Origin: Alphaproteobacteria bacterium
GTDB taxonomy: Bacteria > Pseudomonadota > Alphaproteobacteria > Rickettsiales > JABSSG01
Length of the DNA stretch: 5,298 nucleotides
Direction of reading: 5' to 3'
Assembly: GCA_022600235.1 (NCBI GenBank)
Contig: JAHZKS010000052.1
Span: forward strand, 1 to 5,298
Of this stretch, positions 1 to 5,298 are shown in pieces (position 1 is the first letter of the stretch; each line of letters begins with the position of its first letter). The notes beneath the pieces were generated by a model, which was given only the letters and a program-made list of their open reading frames with translations, was not told the DNA's origin and ran no database searches. The position numbers and the translations under genes are program-made.

Positions 1-177
1 CAATGATGAAATATAAACATCTCCCTCATTCTTATCCTTAGGAGGTTGATCTACAAAAGAAATAACTGACTTGTTTATTAATGTATCAAATGTTGCTATA
101 GCCTCATTTATTACAACTTCTTTCTGCGCTTGATTATATTCTAATAATTTTAGATTAAGATTCTTTGTTCTATTCAT
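1..177 (-). CDS. DUF2793 family protein, N-terminal fragment (GTA/phage tail-associated)
   Basis: The minus strand reads from an ATG at 177-175 through 59 sense codons to the left edge of the window, so only the N-terminus is seen. The translation contains NLNLKLLEYNQAQKEV (residues 6-21), then INEAIATFDTLI and PPKDKNEGDVYI. This matches my memory of the start of DUF2793 proteins: a short lead, a QAQKEvthNEAL block, then PPaspaeGDaYiV. The family is common in alphaproteobacterial GTA and prophage tail regions, often near the gp15 tail-tip gene. Its molecular role is not known to me; a structural or fibre-like tail role is inference. An in-frame TAA lies three codons upstream, so this ATG is the earliest possible start, and its position fits the family. 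There is no recognisable Shine-Dalgarno, only A-rich sequence. The rest of the gene and its C-terminal domain are outside the window. Confidence 0.8.
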   Translation of the reverse strand, partial: MNRTKNLNLKLLEYNQAQKEVVINEAIATFDTLINKSVISFVDQPPKDKNEGDVYISSL

Positions 178-562
178 ATTTTTTTATTAATTGATTATTT
201 ATAACAATACTAGGTCTTTTAGCAGCCCTGCCCTTTTCTGGCATGATCTGCCTGTCATTCCGCGCTTGATGCGGAATCTTGAATATATAGAGCTCTAACT
301 GCCTGAGATCCTGAATCGAGTTCATGATGACGGCGTTGGGGCGTTGGGAGTTCAGGGTGATAGTGTGGGCGATAGGGACACTATGGTGCGTGGTTAGGAT
401 GACAGCGCGTGTGCTTTACTATTGGAGTACAAAGCGAGCTAAAGCAGTAGATTCCATCAAATAAATGAGCATTATAAAAACATACTCGCTATAACTTAAT
501 GCGGTGCTAATAAAATCAGTAAAATGCTGCCAAACATCCAAGAATAAGATTTGGCTTAGATT
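178..562. other. Intergenic region between typA and the DUF2793 gene
   Basis: These 385 bp hold no convincing ORF or RNA gene. They contain a GC-richer palindromic element (252-405), a weak hairpin over the typA stop codon (509-567) and an AT-rich leader (178-230) before the DUF2793 start. That leader contains a TATAAA-like hexamer on the minus strand at about 197-202, but I see no good -35 hexamer paired with it, so I do not call a promoter. The stretch 406-508 shows nothing I can name. Confidence 0.6.
252..405. repeat. GC-rich palindromic intergenic repeat element, about 154 bp
   Basis: Composition rises sharply here: a hand count gives about 51% G+C over 154 bp, against AT-rich flanks. 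The ends are inverted relative to each other, with CTGTCAT at 252-258 and ATGACAG at 399-405. Inside are three hairpins: ATTCCGC/GCGGAAT (257-263 and 271-277, 7-nt loop), an imperfect ATCCTGAA/TTCATGAT (around 308-328), and ATAGTGT/ACACTAT (360-366 and 378-384, 11-nt loop). GGCGTTGG is repeated in tandem at 332-347. The start and the 'GATCCTGAATCGAGTTCA...GATGAC' segment resemble dispersed palindromic repeats that I recall from rickettsial genomes. That it is a multicopy, non-autonomous mobile repeat is inference from one copy; no transposase is visible. The exact borders are uncertain. Confidence 0.6.
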
Positions 563-567
563 TTATT
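509..567 (-). terminator. Weak two-tier hairpin over the typA 3' end, possible transcript end
   Basis: An outer stem AATAAAATC/GATTTTATT (509-517 and 559-567) encloses an inner stem GCCAAA/TTTGGC (529-534 and 550-555). The outer right arm includes the typA stop codon at 565-563. The stems are AT-rich and no long U tract follows on the minus strand, so this is not a textbook intrinsic terminator. It is the only candidate seen just downstream of typA. It may form by chance in AT-rich DNA. Confidence 0.25.
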
Positions 568-2374
568 GGTTACGTGCTGCTTTTTTTCTTTCGTGAGGAC
601 AAAGAAACTTTTTTCTCAATCTGATGCTCATTGGCGTAACTTCCACCAGTTCATCTTCTTTAATATATGATATAGTCTCCTCTAAAGTGAAAACCTTAAA
701 AGGAGTAAGTTTTATATTTTCATCTGTACCAGATGCCCTCATATTTGTAAGCTGCTTACCTTTAACTGGATTTACTTCAAGCTCATTATCGCGATTATGC
801 TCACCAATAACCATTCCTTGATATACTTTTGTTTTTGGTGGAACAAATAATATACCTCTATCTTCTAAGTTGTATAACGCATAAGCAGAAGTCTCACCAT
901 CTGAGTTAGAAATTAATGCACCATTTCTTCTTGCAATTATTTCTCCTTTCATAGGCTGATAACTATGGAATATACGGCTTAATATACCAGTACCTCTAGT
1001 GTCATTTCTAAACTCACTCTGGTACCCTATCAAACCACGAGATGGAACATGAAAAATCAATCTTAGCTTTCCACCACCAGATGGTTTCATTTCAATCACT
1101 TCACCTTTACGAGCAGCAAGCTTTTCTACTACTATTCCGCTAAATCCATCATCTACATCTAGAGTCACTTCCTCTATCGGCTCTAGAACATTTCCATCTT
1201 TATCTTTTTGAAATAAAACTCTAGGCTTTGAAACAGCGAGCTCGAAACCTTCACGCCTCATAGTTTCAATTAATACTCCAAGCTGAAGTTCTCCTCTTCC
1301 ACCAACTTCAAAATTTTCTCCACTACCAGAAATAGTCAAAGTTATTGCTACATTACTTTGCGCCTCTTTTTCTAAACGATCTAAAATAGTACGAGCCGTA
1401 ACCTTTGTTCCCTCTAACCCCGCTAATGGAGAATCATTTACACTAATAGTAACTGCCATTGTAGGAGGATCAATAGGATTAGATGATATAGGCTTATTTA
1501 CACTTGGAGCACATATAGTATCAGCTACCGATGTGCCTTCAAGACCTGCAACCGCAACTATATCTCCAGCACTAGCTGATTCAATTGGAACCCTCTCTAC
1601 ACCACGAAACCCAAATAACTTAGTTAATTTTGTATTCTCAATTACCTTTCCGTCTAGATTTATACTTTTTACATTTGTACCAACTACAGCACTTCCAGAA
1701 TACACACGACCTACCAAAACTCTACCAACATAGGAATCTTGAGTTAATATACTCACAAGCATGGAAAAGCCAGTGTCTTTATCTGTATTTGGCGCCGGAA
1801 CAGAGTCTTTTATTGTCTCAAATAATGGAACCAGGTTTTCTCCAACTACATCTTCCTCTAAAGAAGCCCAACCACTTCTACCTGAGGCATATAAAACAGG
1901 AAAATCTAATTGCTCATATGTAGCGCCTAGAACCATAAATAAATCTAGTATCTCATCTAAAACTTCTTTTATTCTCTTATCTGGCCTATCAACCTTATTG
2001 ATTATAACTATAGGCTTTAAACCAAGCTTCAGAGCTTTTGTAAGAACAAATTTTGTTTGAGGCATTGGACCTTCTGAGGAATCCACCAAAAGAACTACAC
2101 CCTCTACCATTGAAAGTACCCTTTCTACTTCTCCTCCAAAATCAGCATGCCCAGGAGTATCGACAATATTGAATTTAATATCGTCATATACAAATGAAGT
2201 GCATTTCGCGAGTATTGTGATGCCTCTCTCTTTTTCCAAGTCATTAGAATCCATCATTCTTTCTTCTACAACTTGGTTATCACGAAACATACCGCTCTGC
2301 TTTAGCATGTTATCTATAAGAGTTGTTTTACCGTGGTCAACGTGAGCTATAACTGCAATATTACGAAAATGCAT
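563..2374 (-). CDS. typA: Ribosome-associated translational GTPase TypA/BipA
   Basis: This is a complete 603-residue protein of the usual length for the family. TypA/BipA is an EF-G-like GTPase that binds the 70S ribosome, supports 50S assembly and is needed mainly under stress or at low temperature (family knowledge). The G domain is intact: G1 AHVDHGKT at residues 10-17, switch I RGITI at 50-54, G3 DTPGH at 72-76, G4 NKVD at 126-129 and G5 ASG at 163-165. A beta-barrel domain II follows (about 200-295), then an EF-G-like domain III with GRGELQLG at 359-366. Next come a domain V-like region with RGLIGYQSEF at 446-455 and the BipA-specific C-terminal domain, ending in the basic IRLRKKFL...ERKKAARNQ tail. 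The ATG is chosen because MHFRNIAVIAHVDHGKTT is the standard N-terminus. The ribosome binding site is weak (A-rich with AAAGA). The gene appears to be its own unit, flanked by GTA/phage tail genes. Confidence 0.97.
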   Translation of the reverse strand: MHFRNIAVIAHVDHGKTTLIDNMLKQSGMFRDNQVVEERMMDSNDLEKERGITILAKCTSFVYDDIKFNIVDTPGHADFGGEVERVLSMVEGVVLLVDSSEGPMPQTKFVLTKALKLGLKPIVIINKVDRPDKRIKEVLDEILDLFMVLGATYEQLDFPVLYASGRSGWASLEEDVVGENLVPLFETIKDSVPAPNTDKDTGFSMLVSILTQDSYVGRVLVGRVYSGSAVVGTNVKSINLDGKVIENTKLTKLFGFRGVERVPIESASAGDIVAVAGLEGTSVADTICAPSVNKPISSNPIDPPTMAVTISVNDSPLAGLEGTKVTARTILDRLEKEAQSNVAITLTISGSGENFEVGGRGELQLGVLIETMRREGFELAVSKPRVLFQKDKDGNVLEPIEEVTLDVDDGFSGIVVEKLAARKGEVIEMKPSGGGKLRLIFHVPSRGLIGYQSEFRNDTRGTGILSRIFHSYQPMKGEIIARRNGALISNSDGETSAYALYNLEDRGILFVPPKTKVYQGMVIGEHNRDNELEVNPVKGKQLTNMRASGTDENIKLTPFKVFTLEETISYIKEDELVEVTPMSIRLRKKFLCPHERKKAARNQ

Positions 2375-2409
2375 AATTTTTCTTTTTTAAATTTGTTTTA
2401 ATAGGTATG

Positions 2410-2439
2410 AGTATAAAGAATGAAACTAGCCCATGAGAA
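2410..2439 (-). promoter_or_regulatory. Candidate typA promoter, proximal
   Basis: On the minus strand TTCTCA (2439-2434) is followed after 18 nt by TATACT (2415-2410), which matches the -10 consensus at five of six positions. The -35 hexamer is weaker, at four of six. Transcription would start near 2403, giving a leader of about 29 nt before the typA ATG. In DNA this AT-rich, -10-like hexamers are frequent, so this is only a candidate. Confidence 0.33.
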
Positions 2440-2500
2440 GCAACTAACAATCTATAATCAAGAATGTATAAATAATCTATTTTTTCATTTAATGCTATTA

Positions 2501-2529
2501 AATATATCTAAATAGTGCTGTAAGAGCAA
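2501..2529 (-). promoter_or_regulatory. Candidate typA promoter, distal
   Basis: On the minus strand TTGCTC (2529-2524) is separated by 17 nt from TATATT (2506-2501), a five-of-six -10 match. The -35 matches only at TTG. The predicted start near 2494 would give a leader of about 120 nt. The -35 lies mostly in the left arm of the inverted repeat at 2521-2563, which would suit regulation by a DNA-binding protein, but this is speculative. Confidence 0.25.
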
Positions 2530-2563
2530 ATTCTAAAAAGAAATTTTCCAAAAAATGCTCTTA
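2521..2563. repeat. Inverted repeat upstream of typA
   Basis: TAAGAGCA (2521-2528) is mirrored exactly by TGCTCTTA (2556-2563) around a 27-nt A/T-rich loop. It could be a spaced operator or a weak hairpin near the end of the upstream transcript. The long loop argues against an efficient intrinsic terminator. Confidence 0.35.
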
Positions 2564-2691
2564 TAATTTATTGTAATGACCCAATGAATGCCATTAACTA
2601 ACAAACAAGTGTATCCAGTCAATTAAATAGTATATTTCTCAATAATAATCAGGAATTTCCAAAAGTAATCTTTAAAAGCATAATGCAACCA

Positions 2692-2735
2692 ATAGATCTG
2701 AGGAGCTTGATTTACTTACCTCTCCTCAGATCTAT
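2692..2735 (-). terminator. Perfect 14-bp stem-loop downstream of the gp15/small-ORF unit
   Basis: The arms 2692-2705 (ATAGATCTGAGGAG) and 2722-2735 (CTCCTCAGATCTAT) are exact reverse complements around a 16-nt loop. This is the strongest hairpin in the window. It begins 15 nt after the stop codon of the small ORF, where a terminator is expected. The trailing sequence on the minus strand is only modestly T-rich (TTGGTTGCATT), so it may act as a weak or Rho-assisted terminator, or as a 3'-end stabiliser. Confidence 0.55.
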
Positions 2736-2750
2736 ATATTATTAAAGCTG

Positions 2751-2888
2751 CTAACTTAAGTCTCCTTCATTATCCGAAATAGCACTTAAATCTTCACCTG
2801 TTAATTTTTGAGTAGATTTATCTACTTTTATATTTTCTAAAAAATCTTCAAAACCTTCATTTCTTTTTACTTGATCATCTTCTGACAT
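2751..2888 (-). CDS. Small acidic 45-residue protein downstream of gp15
   Basis: An ATG at 2888-2886 opens 45 codons ending in TAG (2753-2751). The start is supported by GAGG (2898-2895), 6 nt upstream, the clearest Shine-Dalgarno in the window. The peptide begins MSEDDQVKRNEGFEDFLENI and continues with KLTGEDLSAISDNEGDLS. It has 13 Asp/Glu against 5 Lys/Arg, with no membrane segment, signal peptide or Cys. I do not recognise the family. It lies 66 bp after the gp15 stop on the same strand and just before a strong hairpin, so it is probably co-transcribed as the last gene of that unit. A role as an accessory or regulatory partner of the tail protein is only a guess from position. Its short length leaves some chance of a fortuitous ORF, though start signal, spacing and terminator agree. 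Confidence 0.65.
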   Translation of the reverse strand: MSEDDQVKRNEGFEDFLENIKVDKSTQKLTGEDLSAISDNEGDLS

Positions 2889-2954
2889 ATTTTTCCTCAA
2901 AATAAATTGGTTTATAAAAGCAGGGATAAAACTTATAGACTCTGGAGTGATGAT

Positions 2955-5298
2955 CTATTGAATCTTTAACTCAGACCCAAAACCACGACCAACAACACCA
3001 GAGATTTGAAACACTTTCACCATAGAGAGGTTAGAAAAATATTTTTGATCTAATACAATATACGGTTGGCTTCTAATGACTGTATCTATATTCCCTAATT
3101 TTGTGATACAATCAATCTCGTAACATTCTTTTTCTTCATGTAGCATTATATCTACATTATTACGCATTGTTCCTCCTATACGCGATCTACGCGTCCAAGA
3201 AATTTTTACCTTTTCATTTGATATTTCTTCATAAAAAAGATGAACCGGTGACAATGGTTTAAGAGAATTAGCATTCCATGTAAATCTATTATTTTCGGTT
3301 AAGTCTAATTTTTCTCCATCTGAAACTAAAAAGTAATCACTTTCGAATCCTAGAAGTTGCATTGATATATCAACTGACGTAAGGTTTTTATCTAATAATA
3401 TGAATCTCTCTCCTGGCTGATGAGAATCAGTAAATGATTCCGTGCCCATACGTCCTCTAAGAAATACAGAGAGTTTATATAGATTTTCGCTGACTAACTG
3501 AGCATTCTTAAATTGCACTATCTCGTCACCTATAATAGCCATATTAGCTTTAGATAGTATTTGATCATCGCTTACAGATTCTAAGGATCCAGAAATTAAA
3601 CTGACATTTATCGTGTTTTCTGTATCAAATATAGAATAATTAGCATCTCTTAGCCTATCATGCACACTACCTACTGTGCTTTCTTTTATCACATCTGTGA
3701 CGTAATGATAAGAATTATTATAAAAAAAATAAATTGATGCAGGCTTAAATGTTCCTGATTTCGCTGCTACTGCTATATTAATATTATTATACTCTTTAAA
3801 TTCCCCTATTCTTGCAGGAAGATCTAGCGCATAAGATATATAATTACATTCAGTTGATATATTCTCTTGATTGATTTGTATATCTGCAGGGTCATATTGA
3901 CTATTACAAACCCCTATAATGTAAGAGTTTCCTTCTATCTCTAAACATTTATTTTCTATTATTGATATCGTTGATACCTTAATATGATATAATGAGTCTT
4001 GATAATTGAGAGTTATAATATCCCCTGGTCTCAAAAACATATATTTAAACGGAAGCTTAATCTTATATAAATGCCTTGCATTCCATATCTGCTGTAGTAG
4101 TTCTTTAGCTTTTTTAGAGATTAATCTTTCGCTAAACACTATATTAGATGCTAATAATAAATGTTTATCACTAGACGTATGATAATTTTGAGCTCTTGAA
4201 ACGTTTTGATTATATAATTTTGACTTATCTGAATATATTAATTCAATTTTCTTAGGCAATCCCTCTTCATCTTGATGAATAATTTGAATTAAGTTATTAT
4301 TAAAGTTATAGATTAGCTCTGAGCTATTTATCACATGATTGCCAAAGGACTTAGGAGAGATAAATTTTAACAACCCATCTGATTCTTGCACATCAAAGAA
4401 ATAGAATCTTGATAAAAGCTCTATAACATCTTGAGCTGCAACCACCTCATCGATAACAAAGCCGTCTACCACATCAATAATTTTACTGGTATCTATTTGT
4501 TTAACATCTATACCAGACCTCTTACACAACTCATACAAGACGTCTGACAACAGAGAGAGTCCAAATTTTCCATTAACCCAATGGCCTTTATCCCATTTAT
4601 TTCCATCTCCCCAAACCTGAGAAAAACTTGGCCAGCTTGGGTACGGACGCGCATCCCAAGTCCAAAGAAATAAATTTTCTACTATATTTGATTTCTCCCA
4701 CCTTTTAATAGTAGCGTTTATCGCAACTCGTTGACTATAAAAGTCGATTATTCCTTTAGATCCCTTTGGAAGACCACCATCATATGACTCTGGATCAAAA
4801 AAAACATTGGGCTGATTTGCACAACCATCTACAGAAGGAAAACCAAATTCTGTGAACCATATTTTTTTTGATTTTGGTTTCCAGTTTGTTTTTGTTTTGT
4901 CTGGATTAAAATGATGACTATTCCACCAATACTCTATATTCTTCAAAGCATATTTAGGAGATAGCTTAAATTTACTATTTTTATCATTATAGTAATAATC
5001 ATATAACTCTCCAGAATCCCAACCTTTTATGACATCACCTTCCTCAAGAACTTCTGCATAATTATCAGTTAATGGAAAATAAGCATCTATACCAACAAAA
5101 TCAATATATTGAGATGACCATAAATCATCCATATAGAAGTAGCCTAGATTATCGTGATGATATTCGGACCAATCAGCTGCATAGCTGATATGTACATTAC
5201 TTCCTAATATTACTTTGACTTGCCTTGCTAGCTCTATAAGACATCTCACAGCAGGATATTCATTCTTGTTATCCCTTATTGAGGTAATTTTCTTAAAC
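2955..5298 (-). CDS. GTA tail-tip 'megatron' protein gp15 (TIM-barrel-like and phage tail domains), 5'-truncated by the window
   Basis: This is the C-terminal 780 or so codons of a gp15-like protein, the large tail-tip component that in the Rhodobacter capsulatus GTA forms the baseplate channel contacting the cell. Full-length homologues are about 1300 residues, so roughly 500 lie beyond the right edge. The frame stays open to 5297, so the GTG at 5249 is internal, not the start. Numbering from that GTG, the TIM-barrel-like domain shows SYAADWSEY (22-30), VGIDAYFPL (52-60), WFTEFGFP (131-138), CANQPNVF (143-150) and FLWTWDARPYP (194-204). A phage-tail domain follows, with RPGDII at 407-412, then LRGRMGTE (597-604) and GERFILLD (613-620). 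The end, QISGVVGRGF (748-757), looks like the family's normal C-terminus. There is no internal stop or frameshift. The barrel resembles glycoside hydrolases, but enzymatic activity is unproven. A prophage tail protein of the same family is the alternative. Confidence 0.9.
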   Translation of the reverse strand, partial: FKKITSIRDNKNEYPAVRCLIELARQVKVILGSNVHISYAADWSEYHHDNLGYFYMDDLWSSQYIDFVGIDAYFPLTDNYAEVLEEGDVIKGWDSGELYDYYYNDKNSKFKLSPKYALKNIEYWWNSHHFNPDKTKTNWKPKSKKIWFTEFGFPSVDGCANQPNVFFDPESYDGGLPKGSKGIIDFYSQRVAINATIKRWEKSNIVENLFLWTWDARPYPSWPSFSQVWGDGNKWDKGHWVNGKFGLSLLSDVLYELCKRSGIDVKQIDTSKIIDVVDGFVIDEVVAAQDVIELLSRFYFFDVQESDGLLKFISPKSFGNHVINSSELIYNFNNNLIQIIHQDEEGLPKKIELIYSDKSKLYNQNVSRAQNYHTSSDKHLLLASNIVFSERLISKKAKELLQQIWNARHLYKIKLPFKYMFLRPGDIITLNYQDSLYHIKVSTISIIENKCLEIEGNSYIIGVCNSQYDPADIQINQENISTECNYISYALDLPARIGEFKEYNNINIAVAAKSGTFKPASIYFFYNNSYHYVTDVIKESTVGSVHDRLRDANYSIFDTENTINVSLISGSLESVSDDQILSKANMAIIGDEIVQFKNAQLVSENLYKLSVFLRGRMGTESFTDSHQPGERFILLDKNLTSVDISMQLLGFESDYFLVSDGEKLDLTENNRFTWNANSLKPLSPVHLFYEEISNEKVKISWTRRSRIGGTMRNNVDIMLHEEKECYEIDCITKLGNIDTVIRSQPYIVLDQKYFSNLSMVKVFQISGVVGRGFGSELKIQ

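Larger units (their letters stand above)
2375..2691. other. AT-rich leader region upstream of typA
   Basis: These 317 bp lie between the hairpin that ends the gp15 unit and the typA start codon. They contain two candidate minus-strand promoters (2410-2439 and 2501-2529), an 8-bp inverted repeat with a 27-nt loop (2521-2563) and a near-palindrome GGAATTTCC around 2652-2660. I found no ORF with a credible start and family match, and no tRNA or riboswitch-like architecture. Confidence 0.5.

Noticed and set aside
332..347. Tandem GGCGTTGG duplication as a satellite or CRISPR-like array
   Set aside because: There are only two 8-bp units with no spacers; it is treated as part of the palindromic element.
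624..2060. Several plus-strand open frames of 65-99 codons (624-821, 1533-1733, 1630-1923, 1761-2060)
   Set aside because: All lie antisense inside typA, have no family resemblance or credible start context, and overlap one another. They are shadows of the conserved gene.
563..2374. Elongation factor G, LepA or a tetracycline-resistance ribosomal protection protein
   Set aside because: Length, the GRGELQLG and RGLIGYQSEF motifs and the basic IRLRKKFL...ERKKAARNQ tail are specific to TypA/BipA, and no EF-G domain IV is present.
2641..2655. A TATACT-like -10 on the minus strand around 2629-2634 as an extra promoter
   Set aside because: No -35 hexamer lies at a suitable distance, and such hexamers are frequent by chance in this AT-rich spacer.
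5247..5249. GTG as the start codon of the tail protein gene
   Set aside because: The frame continues open for another 16 codons to the window edge (reading FKKITSIRDNKNEYPAV), and the homologous family has several hundred residues upstream of this point.
2955..5298. A secreted glycoside hydrolase or endoglucanase
   Set aside because: The barrel motifs are those of the GTA TIM-barrel-like domain and are fused to a phage tail domain, so the hydrolase likeness is structural and gives no support for a stand-alone enzyme.

Overview
The window is AT-rich DNA with three confident protein-coding genes and one small candidate gene, all on the minus strand. It looks like an alphaproteobacterium with a reduced, AT-biased genome, most likely a member of the Rickettsiales or a similar intracellular lineage. 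Three things suggest this: protein sequences loaded with Ile, Asn and Lys; pieces of an alphaproteobacterial gene transfer agent (GTA) lying apart from a full cluster; and a GC-richer palindromic intergenic element of the 'TGTCATTCCGC...GATGACAG' kind common in rickettsial genomes. The order-level assignment is inference.

Layout in the direction of transcription (right to left): (1) 5298-2955, the C-terminal about 780 residues of the GTA/phage tail-tip protein gp15 ('megatron', with a TIM-barrel-like domain), whose start lies beyond the right edge. (2) 2888-2751, an acidic 45-residue ORF with the best ribosome binding site in the window, followed 15 nt later by a perfect 14-bp stem (2692-2735) that probably ends this transcription unit. 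(3) About 317 bp of AT-rich leader DNA (2375-2691) with two candidate promoters and an inverted repeat. (4) 2374-563, a complete gene for the ribosome-associated GTPase TypA/BipA. (5) 385 bp without a gene (178-562), holding a GC-richer palindromic element (252-405) and a weak hairpin over the typA stop codon. (6) 177-1, the first 59 codons of a DUF2793-family protein, running off the left edge.

The main point is the linkage. gp15 and DUF2793 proteins are both associated with alphaproteobacterial GTA or phage tail modules, and here they sit on the same strand on either side of typA. This suggests a GTA tail-end module that has been split by a housekeeping gene, or a scattered GTA whose pieces settled around typA. 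The visible reading frames are uninterrupted, so they do not look like simple decaying remnants. TypA itself is an ordinary translational GTPase with no evident functional tie to the tail proteins.
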